Assembly: GCF_029626025.1 (NCBI RefSeq)
Contig: NZ_JARUBF010000001.1
Coordinates: forward strand, 1,860,001-1,924,000
DNA length: 64,000 nt
Direction: 5' to 3'
Source: Solwaraspora sp. WMMD406
GTDB lineage: Bacteria; Actinomycetota; Actinomycetes; Mycobacteriales; Micromonosporaceae
In this document: positions 17,437 through 24,824 of the stretch, one piece after another
Layout of the letters: each line of letters starts with the position of its first letter
Position numbering within the stretch: position 1 is the stretch's first letter
Translations under genes and position numbers: made by a program
The notes under the pieces: generated by a model
What the model was told of the DNA's origin: nothing
Database searches by the model: none
What the model saw: only the letters and a program-made list of their open reading frames with translations

Positions 17437-19104
17437 ATGAACATGTTCCGCCGCGCCGTCGCTGCGGCGACCCGACCCCGGCCCGCCGCCGTGACGGCGG
17501 TGTCAGCGCTGGTCGCCGCGCTGATCGCGCCGGCCGCGCCGACGACCGCGCCGTCGACGTCGGCGGCCCACGAACGGGCGTCGGTCGACCCGGTGTCCAG
17601 CCCGGTGAGTGCCGCCGGTACCGACCTGGTGGCGGTCGCGCTCGACGGCGAAACGCTGTCGGTGGTCACCCGCGAGTCACCGGCCGACCGTCGTGGGGCG
17701 TCCGGTGCCGACCGGCGGCCGGCGACGGTGGTCTTCGGGCCGGCGGGCGGGGTGACGGTACGGACTCCTGACCATCCGGCGTTCCGGTTCCTCGGCGGGG
17801 CCGGCCGGCCGATGTGGGCGTTGACCGGCGGCGACTACGACTTCCCGTACCTCGACACCCGGTCGGTGCCGCGCGGCGCGGTGCGCGGTGACGCGGTCGA
17901 GCTGTCGCTACGGCAGGTCGACGGTCCGGGCGGTTTCGCCGCGTACACCCTCGGTGCGCTCGGCCAGCCGACGCCGCTGTTCGGCACCCTCGACGGGATG
18001 CCACGTGCCGTCCGGCTGCCGACCGCGACCAGGACCGGCGGCCTGGTCTGGCTCTTCGACGCCGCGGGTGACTACCGACTGACGCTGTCGGCGGCGGCGA
18101 CGCTGGCCAGTGGCGAGGAGGTGGTCGCCGAGGCCGTCTACCAGGTATCGGTTCCACGGCTTGAGATGGCCGACGCCCAGCCGGCGCCGATCCCGGCTCC
18201 GGCAGCCGACCTGTCGAGGGCGGCCGGTGCCATGGCGGCCGAGGTCGAGCCGCTCGTCGCCGACCCGCCGCCGCTGGCGGCGGCTGCCGCGCCGACGGCG
18301 ACAGCGACGCCCAGCGCCGCCGCGCCGCTCGCGGCGGCGGCGGCCCAGCAGACCGGGTCACGGGTTGTCATCGACGACGGTCACGTCGACATGGGGCCGG
18401 AGCTCGTCGGATCGGACTGGACGATCCGTCTCAAGGACGACACCGTGTCACCACCGGTGTGGCGGGAACTCGCCGACGTGGTGCTGCATGCCAAGGACAA
18501 CGCGAAGATCACCGTACCGGAGGGTGCTGGCTTCCTCGGCGATCCCGGTGACGAGGTGTGGCTGCTGCCGCAGGGTCAGCGCTCCGGGATCGTCTGGCCG
18601 GGCTGGAACACCCAGCATCCGTCCGTCGTGTCTGGCATCGATGGCCCGGTCACCTGGACGTTCAAGGGGATCGACGCTCCGGGTCGGTTCGCGCTCTTCC
18701 TGACCGGCTCGTTCGGTGAGTCCGAGGTGCTGTTCGATTCCTCGGCCAGCCTGCCACAGCAGCTCGACATCCCGAGCAACACCCACGCCCACGGCAACTG
18801 GGCGTTCAGCCAGCCGGGCATCTACCGGTTGGGCTTCGAGATGTCGGCCACCACGTCGTCGGGGTCCAGGGTCACCGACACCAGGACGCTCACCGTGGCG
18901 ATCGGTGACGACACGGACCCGAACGACGGCTTCGGCCCCGGTGGTGGCAGCCCCGGCGGCGGCAGCCCCGGCGGCGGCAACCTGCCACGGACTGGATCGT
19001 CGTGGCATCTGCCGGCCACCGGAGCCGTGTTGGTGATCGCTGGTGCCCTGGTGATGTTCACCGCGCGTCGGCGGCGTCCGACTCAGCCTCAGTGTTCGTC
19101 GTAG
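17437..19104 (+). CDS. LPXTG-type wall protein with two CAM domains
   Basis: A 555-aa protein: long signal peptide (to about 45), CAM domain 1 (about 60-245), an Ala/Pro-rich spacer, CAM domain 2 (about 310-480: DDGHVDMGPE, FLGDPGDEV, WPGWNTQ, HAHGNWAF), a Gly/Ser/Pro linker, then the sorting signal LPRTG (about 516) with membrane helix and RRRR tail. It should be covalently attached to peptidoglycan by a class E-type sortase. Domain 1 has lost the histidines (TRTGGLVWLF in place of HxHxNWxF) and the GHVD motif, so only domain 2 keeps the putative metal motif. It corresponds to the wall-anchored repeat protein of this transporter family. Confidence 0.87.
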   Translation: MNMFRRAVAAATRPRPAAVTAVSALVAALIAPAAPTTAPSTSAAHERASVDPVSSPVSAAGTDLVAVALDGETLSVVTRESPADRRGASGADRRPATVVFGPAGGVTVRTPDHPAFRFLGGAGRPMWALTGGDYDFPYLDTRSVPRGAVRGDAVELSLRQVDGPGGFAAYTLGALGQPTPLFGTLDGMPRAVRLPTATRTGGLVWLFDAAGDYRLTLSAAATLASGEEVVAEAVYQVSVPRLEMADAQPAPIPAPAADLSRAAGAMAAEVEPLVADPPPLAAAAAPTATATPSAAAPLAAAAAQQTGSRVVIDDGHVDMGPELVGSDWTIRLKDDTVSPPVWRELADVVLHAKDNAKITVPEGAGFLGDPGDEVWLLPQGQRSGIVWPGWNTQHPSVVSGIDGPVTWTFKGIDAPGRFALFLTGSFGESEVLFDSSASLPQQLDIPSNTHAHGNWAFSQPGIYRLGFEMSATTSSGSRVTDTRTLTVAIGDDTDPNDGFGPGGGSPGGGSPGGGNLPRTGSSWHLPATGAVLVIAGALVMFTARRRRPTQPQCSS

Positions 19105-19382
19105 TGGTCGCCGTGCGGGGCATGCCGGTGCCCCGCGTGGACGAAGTCCTGGTGGTCACCGTGGGACACCGTCTCGTGGCCGCAGTCGGCACCGTGGGTG
19201 TGGTCACCGTGTGACTCGGCGGTCACGTGCTGGCCGGTCTGGCACTCGTCCCAGTGCCCGGAGTGCTCGTGATGGACATGCCCGTCGTGCAGGTAGTCCG
19301 TGTGCCCGTCGTGGCTGACGGCAGCATGCCCGCAGGTCGTGGAATGGGTGTGCGGGTGTTCGGTGTGCACCGCGTGGGACAT
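19089..19382 (-). CDS. Histidine-rich putative zinc-binding protein
   Basis: A 97-aa protein of which about a quarter is His, with repeated HDGHxDxxHxGH and SHGDHxDxVHAGH units and paired CGH motifs. There is no signal peptide or membrane segment. It is probably a cytoplasmic zinc buffer or storage/delivery protein, inferred from composition and neighbourhood. ATG at 19382 has a strong AAGGAGG. It converges on the LPXTG gene and overlaps its 3' end by 16 bases. A GTATG/CATAC inverted repeat (19396-19415) lies just upstream and could be an operator. Confidence 0.72.
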   Translation of the reverse strand: MSHAVHTEHPHTHSTTCGHAAVSHDGHTDYLHDGHVHHEHSGHWDECQTGQHVTAESHGDHTHGADCGHETVSHGDHQDFVHAGHRHAPHGDHYDEH

Positions 19383-19487
19383 GACGCCTCCTTTTGTATG
19401 TTCACATCGCCATACGACCATAACCTGTCGGGAGCTGTTCGGCGACCCGATCACCTGACCCGGAACAAGGTTTCTGTCCTGCTAAAA

Positions 19488-19505
19488 TGACAACCGTTGC
19501 CAATA
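19488..19505. promoter_or_regulatory. Zur-like box 5, before rpmE2
   Basis: TGACAACCGTTGCCAATA, 12 of 18 bases identical to box 2 and containing the dyad CAAC-C-GTTG. TAAAAT at 19483-19488 is a plausible -10 element overlapping it. It lies between the divergent His-rich and L31 genes and could serve both. Confidence 0.65.
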
Positions 19506-19532
19506 ACTCACGGGAAGCGAGGTCACCGGGCG

Positions 19533-19811
19533 ATGAAGCCTGATATCCACCCCAAGTACGATTATGTCGTTTTTCGGGATCGTAGCGCCGATTTCGCATT
19601 TCTTACCCGGTCGACCGCCACCAGCGCGAAGACCATCGAGTGGACTGACGGTCGTACGTACCCGGTGATCGACGTGGAGATCTCCGCCGCCAGCCACCCG
19701 TTCTGGACCGGCCGTCAACGGCTGCTGGACAGCGCCGGCCGGGTCGAGAAGTTCCGGGCCAAGTACGCCCGCAAGGGCAACGCGAACAAAGGCGGCGGGA
19801 CGCCCGGTTAG
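19533..19811 (+). CDS. rpmE2: 50S ribosomal protein L31 type B
   Basis: A 92-aa type B L31: [16 protein letters not shown] at the N-terminus, [19 protein letters not shown] in the middle and a basic tail. It has no cysteines, so it is the zinc-independent form that replaces the CxxC-containing L31 in zinc limitation (established for Zur regulons). The N-terminus and the box upstream both support the ATG at 19533. It closes the zinc locus. Confidence 0.93.
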   Translation: MKPDIHPKYDYVVFRDRSADFAFLTRSTATSAKTIEWTDGRTYPVIDVEISAASHPFWTGRQRLLDSAGRVEKFRAKYARKGNANKGGGTPG

Positions 19812-19880
19812 TTTGCCGGTTTGCCGCGCCGGACTTCGGGTAGCCGCTCGCCGGCTCGGCAGGGCCGGCAGGGAGGTGCC

Positions 19881-20258
19881 ATGGCGACCGTCGGAGCTCG
19901 TACCTGGGTGGTCGCCGGTGGGCGGATCCCGGTGGACAGCAACGGGGAAGAGCCGGAGTTCACCAGCTTCGACCAGCTCTGCCTGCTCAACGCCGAGGAC
20001 GCCGACGCCGGGGTGGAACTGGTCGTCTACTACGCCGACCAGGAACCGGTGGGGCCGTACCGCTGGGTGGTGTGGGCGCGGCGGATCCGACACGTACGGC
20101 TCAACGATCTGGTCGACCCGGAGCCGATCCGCCTCGGCCGGCCGTTCGGCTGCGTCCTCACCTCGTCGGTGCCGCTGGTGGCACAGTTCCAGCGCCAGGA
20201 CACCCGGCTGCCGGGTGTCCTGGCGCTCGTCGACGTGGTCGCCTACCCGGTGCCGTGA
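19881..20258 (+). CDS. Sensory-rhodopsin-transducer-like protein (ASRT family)
   Basis: A 125-aa soluble beta-sandwich protein resembling the Anabaena sensory rhodopsin transducer: WVVAGGRIPVDSNGEEPEF, CLLNAEDADAGVELVVYYAD, EPVGPYRW and the RHVRLNDL segment. Some family members bind DNA or sugars; a rhodopsin partner is not needed in all. No rhodopsin gene is visible here. ATG at 19881 has GGGAGG upstream. It lies alone between the L31 gene and a transporter remnant. Confidence 0.8.
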   Translation: MATVGARTWVVAGGRIPVDSNGEEPEFTSFDQLCLLNAEDADAGVELVVYYADQEPVGPYRWVVWARRIRHVRLNDLVDPEPIRLGRPFGCVLTSSVPLVAQFQRQDTRLPGVLALVDVVAYPVP

Positions 20259-20291
20259 GACGCCAGTGGGTGAGCGGCAACCTTCGGTTCG

Positions 20292-20940
20292 TCAGCTGTC
20301 CGGGATCTCGACCGCCGTCGGCGCGGCGGTGACCGGTGCCGGGCTCACCGGAACCGACCGGTCGACCGCACCCGGCGTACGGGCAGCCATCACCGCGATG
20401 TACAACACCGCACCGATGACCGCACCGATCACCCAGGCGAACCCGCTGAGCTCCGCCAACCACGGAACCCACACCGTGGCCACCGAGAAGACGGCCGCGA
20501 CCGCGAACGCGCCGACCGCCCGCACGTTCCAGCCGTTGACGTAGTGGTACCGACGGTCCGGGTCCATGCTGTACAGATCGGCGACCAGCAGGGTCCGGCG
20601 TTGCACGACGTAGAAGTCGGCGACCAGGATGCCGTAGAGCGGCGCGAGCACCGCCCCCAACGTGTCGACGAACTTCGGCAACCCGATCTGGTCGATCACG
20701 GCGACCCACAGCGCCCCGATGACGAATCCGAACAGCGCCGTCAGATAGCCGCCGCGTGTGAAGCTGATCCGCTGCGGCGACAGGTTCGACAGGTCGTACG
20801 CGGGTGGGATGAAATTGGCGACCAGGTTGATGCCGATCGTCGCGGCCAGAAAGGTCAACGCGTCCAGGACGGTCAACGCGGTGTTGCCGACCTGCCCGAC
20901 GATGTCGGCCGGATTGGTCAGCGGGTCGCCCTGCCCGTCC
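20292..20940 (-). pseudogene. C-terminal remnant of an NCS1-family nucleobase/hydantoin permease
   Basis: The open frame encodes about 215 residues matching the last 40-45 percent of NCS1 symporters: NPADIVGQVGN, the conserved ANFIPPAYDLSNLSPQRISF, GFVIGALWVAVID and GILVADFYVVQRR, with four to five helices. Full members have about 12 helices and 450-500 residues. The N-terminal half is missing; the frame ends at the 15-bp repeat array 20941-20985 that borders the methyltransferase gene. It should not be functional as a transporter. Confidence 0.7.
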
Positions 20941-20985
20941 TGATCCGGTCAGCCCTGATCCGGTCAGCCCTGATCCGGTCAGCCC
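20941..20985. repeat. Three 15-bp tandem repeats
   Basis: TGATCCGGTCAGCCC three times without change (20941-20955, 20956-20970, 20971-20985). The stop codon of the methyltransferase gene lies in the last unit. AGCGGGTCGCC occurs on both sides (20920-20930 and 20988-20998), marking the deletion or insertion junction that cut the permease gene. Confidence 0.88.
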
Positions 20986-21656
20986 TGAGCGGGTCGCCGC
21001 GACACCGCCAACTCGCCGAACCAGCGGCCGGCGTCGCGGAACACCTCCCGGACCGCCAAGCCACCGGCGGCGGCCGTGTCCCGAACCGCCCGTACGCCGA
21101 GCCGCGCCCACCGGAACGGCGGCCCCAGCTCACGTCGACCCGGCGCGGCGGCGGTGACCACATGCGCCCAGCCGCGCCACAGGCCCACCCCGGGATGCTC
21201 CAACTCGACCAGCACCGTACCGTGCGGATGCAGCAGCGACCGGCAGCGCCGCAGCAACGCCACCGGGTCGCCGCCGATGCCGATGTTGCCGTCCAGCAGT
21301 ACGGCGTGCCGCCACCGGCCCTCGCCGGGCAGCGGGTCGAACAGGTCACGATGGATCGCGACCGCCCCCTGCGCCCGGGTGAGCGCCACCGCCTGGGCCG
21401 AGACGTCCACCCCGAGCGCGGTCACCCCGGCGCGGGCGAGCGCGACCGTGACCCGGCCCGGCCCGCAGCCGAGGTCGAGCGTCGGCCCGGAGCAGCGGGC
21501 CACCACGGCGGCGGTCGCCGGTTCGACCGGCCCGTGCCACCGCTCCACCGGCAACCGCCACCGGGTGCCGTCGCCCTGCAGCAGCCAGTGCCCGCCGGCC
21601 GTCGGGGCGCGCAGCGCGGTGGCGAAACCGCTGTCCGGGACGTGCCGTCCCGACAC
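20979..21656 (-). CDS. SAM-dependent methyltransferase
   Basis: A class I methyltransferase of about 225 aa: motif I LDLGCGPGRVTVALA, acidic motif ALGVDVS, and VLLDGNIGIGGDP in place of the usual post-I/II region. Cytosolic; the substrate is unknown but the operon suggests a sugar or sugar-linked lipid. GTG at 21656 is used; TTG at 21665, overlapping the upstream stop (TTGA), is possible. Third gene of an operon after the GT2 and DUF2064 genes. Confidence 0.78.
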   Translation of the reverse strand: MSGRHVPDSGFATALRAPTAGGHWLLQGDGTRWRLPVERWHGPVEPATAAVVARCSGPTLDLGCGPGRVTVALARAGVTALGVDVSAQAVALTRAQGAVAIHRDLFDPLPGEGRWRHAVLLDGNIGIGGDPVALLRRCRSLLHPHGTVLVELEHPGVGLWRGWAHVVTAAAPGRRELGPPFRWARLGVRAVRDTAAAGGLAVREVFRDAGRWFGELAVSRRPAQG

Positions 21657-21661
21657 GGTCG

Positions 21662-22510
21662 TCAACGCTGGGCTCCGCCGACCAGCGGCTGCCCGGACCG
21701 GTACGACCGTTCCGCGCCCACCGCCGCCACCTCTCGGGCGAATCGGCTGCCCGGGATCGTCTCCGCCACGGCCACCGCGTCCCGCCATTCGTCCACGTCC
21801 CGCAGCAGAGGTAGCAGCGTCACCGACAACCCCGACGCGCACAGCGCCGCCCAGGTGTCCTGGCCGGTACGCGGTGTCGACATCGGGACGTCACGCAGGG
21901 CCTCGGCGGACCGGGGATCGGACAGACCCAACGCCCACCAGCCGCCGTCGGCGGCCCAGCCGAGCACCGCGCCGGCGCCCGGCCGGCCGATGCTGGTGCG
22001 GCCGGTGCCAGGCCTGGATCGGCCGGTGCCAGGCCTGGATCGGCCGGTGCCAGGCCTGGATCGGCCGGTGCCAGGCCTGGATCGGCCGGTGCGGCTGGTC
22101 CCGCCGGTGCGGGTCAGCGTGCGGACCGCAGCGGCCAGCACCGCGCCGGTGAGCTGCGGGGTGTCCATCCCGATCTGCAGCACCGGCCGGCCAGGGTAGG
22201 CTGCCGCGACGTCGGCGTGCGCGTTCGCCAGCCGGTCGGCGAACCGGTCGCCCCGCTGCGGCAGCACCCGCCACCCGGCGGCGGCGGTGGTCAGGTCGTC
22301 GCCGGCACCCGGGTAGCCGTCGGCCTCGTCGAGCCGGCCCGCCAACGCCAGCACCGGTGTCGCACCGGCGGTCGCCCGTACCGCGTCCATGGTGTCCAGC
22401 AGCGCGGCGGTGGCGATCCGGGCCGCCTGCGTCGGGCTGGCCGGTGGACAGAGCCGGGTCTTGGCTCGGCCGGCGACCGGCGACTTCGCCACCACCAGCA
22501 GGACGGTCAC
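21662..22510 (-). CDS. DUF2064 glycosyltransferase-like (GT-A) protein
   Basis: A 282-aa nucleotidyl/glycosyl transferase-like protein: VVAKSPVAGRAKTRL at the N-terminus is the family signature, QIGMDTPQL is the DxD-type region and GWAADGGWWALGL the acceptor part. It lies in an operon overlapping the GT2 gene (GTGA at 22510-22507). A four-fold heptad GRSRPGT is inserted in frame near residue 140, encoded by a 21-bp tandem repeat; it probably forms a flexible basic loop. Confidence 0.8.
   Translation of the reverse strand: MTVLLVVAKSPVAGRAKTRLCPPASPTQAARIATAALLDTMDAVRATAGATPVLALAGRLDEADGYPGAGDDLTTAAAGWRVLPQRGDRFADRLANAHADVAAAYPGRPVLQIGMDTPQLTGAVLAAAVRTLTRTGGTSRTGRSRPGTGRSRPGTGRSRPGTGRSRPGTGRTSIGRPGAGAVLGWAADGGWWALGLSDPRSAEALRDVPMSTPRTGQDTWAALCASGLSVTLLPLLRDVDEWRDAVAVAETIPGSRFAREVAAVGAERSYRSGQPLVGGAQR
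22001..22084. repeat. Four perfect 21-bp tandem repeats inside the DUF2064 gene
   Basis: Four identical 21-base units (22001-22021, 22022-22042, 22043-22063, 22064-22084) containing CCAGGCCTGGATCGG. Because 21 is a multiple of 3, copy-number changes keep the reading frame. Confidence 0.92.
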
Positions 22511-23220
22511 CGGGAGCCGTCCATGGTCCGGGAGCGGTCGTCGGCGGCGCGCGAGCCGTCCACGGTCCGTAGCACGCCGACGAAATCGCGGGTCGCCCGC
22601 AGCGTCCCACGTACCGAGCCGGAGACCTTCGACCTGGTGCCGGCGGCCCGGGGCGCGTACCGGACGTCGGACTCGACGATCCGCCACCCGGCGGCCGCCG
22701 CCCGGATCATCAACTCCAGCGGGTAGCCGAACGCCCGGTCGGTGACCCCGAGGTCGAGCAGCGCCTGCCGGCGGGCCACCCGGATCGGACTCAGATCCCG
22801 CAGCGGTACGCCCCGGTGCCGCAGCAGCGCCGCGACCACCGCCGTACCGGCGCGGGCGTGCCACGGCCAGACCCGCGCCGACACCGGCCGGCGGCGGCCG
22901 ACCGACAACTCCGCCCGCCCCGCCGCGACCGGCTCGACCAGCACCGGCAGCTCCGCCGGATCGAACGACCCGTCGGCGTCGAGGACACAGACCAGCTCCG
23001 TCTCGGCGGCCAGCAGACCCGTATGTACGGCGGCCCCGTAGCCCCGGCGCGGCTCGTGCACCACTCGGGCGCCGTGCGCGGCGGCGACCTGCGGCGAACC
23101 GTCCCGGGAGCCGTTGTCCACCACGATCGCCCGATAGCCGGGCGGCAGCCCGGCGAGCACACCCGGCAGGGCGGCGGCCTCGTCGAGGCAGGGCAGCACC
23201 ACGTCGATCGGTGTCGGCAT
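22507..23220 (-). CDS. Glycosyltransferase family 2 protein
   Basis: A 237-aa GT2 enzyme: IDVVLPCLDEAAALPGVL at the start, VVDNGSRDGS, and the DADGSFDP DxD metal site. Similar to polyprenyl-phosphate-type GT2 enzymes but without C-terminal membrane helices. Start ATG at 23220. First gene of a leftward operon (GT2-DUF2064-methyltransferase) under the repeat-bearing divergent promoter at 23268-23317. The C-terminus has a small duplication (TVDGSR ... TMDGSR). Confidence 0.85.
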   Translation of the reverse strand: MPTPIDVVLPCLDEAAALPGVLAGLPPGYRAIVVDNGSRDGSPQVAAAHGARVVHEPRRGYGAAVHTGLLAAETELVCVLDADGSFDPAELPVLVEPVAAGRAELSVGRRRPVSARVWPWHARAGTAVVAALLRHRGVPLRDLSPIRVARRQALLDLGVTDRAFGYPLELMIRAAAAGWRIVESDVRYAPRAAGTRSKVSGSVRGTLRATRDFVGVLRTVDGSRAADDRSRTMDGSR

Positions 23221-23267
23221 GCCGCCGACGCTAGGGGGTGCCGCCGCCGGCCGGCAGCAAATCCACG

Positions 23268-23317
23268 CTTACGGAAGTCTTACGGGGACCCGGTTCTTAC
23301 CGAAGGGTTACGGTCGG
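23268..23317. promoter_or_regulatory. Four-part 11-bp direct-repeat operator, copy A
   Basis: Two head-to-tail pairs of an 11-mer, consensus (C/G)TTAC(G/C)Gnnnn, at 23268-23278 / 23279-23289 and 23296-23306 / 23307-23317, the pairs 6 bases apart. The layout (11-11-6-11-11) is repeated exactly at 25938-25987. Direct repeats at one helical turn are typical for OmpR-type response regulators. It serves the divergent GT2 and GT-C promoters. Confidence 0.75.
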
Positions 23318-23365
23318 GCCGAAGCGCCACCGGGCGTGCGAGGCGGCCCGTACCGTCCGGTGGTC

Positions 23366-24718
23366 ATGACAGCGACAGCGACAGCGATCCCCGAACCGGC
23401 CACCGACCGGCGTTCCGGCCGCGCCGACGCCATCGTGCTCGGTGTCGAACTGGCGCTGATCGCCGCCGCCGTCGTGGTCGGGGCGATCCTCAACCAGCGT
23501 GGCGTGGGCCTGTACGCCGACGCCGCCCCGCTCTACGCGTCCTGGCACCCGCACGTCGGCTGGGGCACGCCGGTCGCGGTCGCGGTCGCCGTGGTGGTCG
23601 TCGGCTGGGGGGTACGGTGGGCCCGCACCGCCCGGTGGGGCACGCTGCTCGTTGTCGGCTACCTGGGCGCGGTGGCCTGGACCCTGTCGCTGGCGATGGT
23701 CGACGGGTGGTCCACCGGCATCGCCGAACGCCTCACCAACCAGGCCGAATACCTGCACGAGGTGCACCGGATCACCGACATCCCGGCGATGCTGGCCGGC
23801 TTCAGCGACCGGATCATCGACTTCCAGCCCGGATCCTGGTCCACCCACACGGCCGGGCATCCGCCCGGTGCCCTGCTGGTCTTCGTCTGGCTGGACCGCG
23901 TCGGCCTCGGCGGCGGCGCGGCCGCTGGACTGGCCTGCGTGCTGACCGGTGCGACCATGGCGGTCAGCGTGCCGACGGCGCTGCGCTGGCTCGGTGCGGC
24001 CGACGCCGCCCGTACCGTGCTGCCGTTCCTGGTCCTGCTACCGGGCGCGGTCTGGATCGGCGCCTCCGGCGACGGCGTCTTCACCGGGGCCGTCGCCGCC
24101 GGGCTGGCCCTGCTGGCCGCCCGCCACCCGGTCGCCCTGCTGACCGGGGGAGTGCTGCTCGGCTTCGCGCTCCACCTGTCGTACGGGTTCGTCCTCGTCG
24201 GTCCGCTCGCGCTCGCCGTACTGGCGTTGCGCCGGGGCAGGTTCCTGCCGGCGCTGCTGATCGCCGGGGTCGGGGTGGTCGCTGTCGTCGTCGCGTTCAC
24301 CACGGCCGGCTTCTGGTGGTGGGAGGGATACCAACTGGTCGTCGAACGCTACTACCAGGGGTGGGCCGCCGAGCGTCCGTACGGCTACTGGGTGTGGGCC
24401 AACCTGGCGGCCGTGCTGTTCTCGGCCGGCCTGGTCGTCGGGCCGGCGCTGCGCCGCGCCGTCGTCGCGGCCGGATCAGAGGTACGGACCGCCCTCGCCC
24501 GGCCGACGATCGTGCTTCCGCTGACCGCGGCGGTCGCGATCGTCGCGGCCGACCTGTCCGGGCTGAGCAAGGCGGAGGTGGAACGGATCTGGCTGCCGTT
24601 CGTGGTCTGGCTGCTGGTCGCCACCGCGCATCTGCCGGCCAGCAGCCGCCGCTGGTGGCTGGCGGGCCAGGCGGCGACCGCGTTGGCGGTCAACCACCTG
24701 CTGCTCACCGTCTCCTGA
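23366..24718 (+). CDS. Polytopic membrane protein, GT-C glycosyltransferase-like
   Basis: A 450-aa protein with about eleven membrane helices. Outer loop motifs such as HEVHRITDIPAMLAGF and STHTAGHPPGALLVFVWLDR resemble GT-C (mannosyl/arabinosyltransferase-like) proteins that use polyprenyl-phosphate sugars. A characteristic FWWWEGYQLVVERYYQGWA region follows residue 310. ATG at 23366, with no strong ribosome site. It is divergent from the GT2 operon and shares its operator. Confidence 0.72.
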   Translation: MTATATAIPEPATDRRSGRADAIVLGVELALIAAAVVVGAILNQRGVGLYADAAPLYASWHPHVGWGTPVAVAVAVVVVGWGVRWARTARWGTLLVVGYLGAVAWTLSLAMVDGWSTGIAERLTNQAEYLHEVHRITDIPAMLAGFSDRIIDFQPGSWSTHTAGHPPGALLVFVWLDRVGLGGGAAAGLACVLTGATMAVSVPTALRWLGAADAARTVLPFLVLLPGAVWIGASGDGVFTGAVAAGLALLAARHPVALLTGGVLLGFALHLSYGFVLVGPLALAVLALRRGRFLPALLIAGVGVVAVVVAFTTAGFWWWEGYQLVVERYYQGWAAERPYGYWVWANLAAVLFSAGLVVGPALRRAVVAAGSEVRTALARPTIVLPLTAAVAIVAADLSGLSKAEVERIWLPFVVWLLVATAHLPASSRRWWLAGQAATALAVNHLLLTVS

Positions 24719-24816
24719 ACTGCGACCTCCTGAACTGCGACGACGCCGGTGGTCTGCCCGGTCGCGGTATCGCCGGTGGTCTGCCCGGTCGGCGGTATCG
24801 CCAGTGGTCTGCCCGG
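24712..24816. repeat. Short direct repeats behind the GT-C gene
   Basis: CTCCTGAACTGCGAC occurs at 24712-24726 and again at 24727-24741; the first copy contains the GT-C stop codon. Three imperfect copies of a 26-28-base unit beginning CGCC(G/A)GTGGTCTGCCCGG follow. They fill the gap to the convergent epimerase gene. Confidence 0.8.
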
Positions 24817-24824
24817 CGGAACGG

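Noticed and set aside
17437-18170. First domain of the LPRTG protein as a separate gene type
   Set aside because: It keeps the CAM layout (FRFLGGAG, DGPGGFAAYTL, DGMPR) although the metal-like histidines are gone.
22001-22084. Repeat array as a CRISPR
   Set aside because: Units are contiguous without spacers and keep the reading frame of a real gene; the other arrays are also spacer-free.
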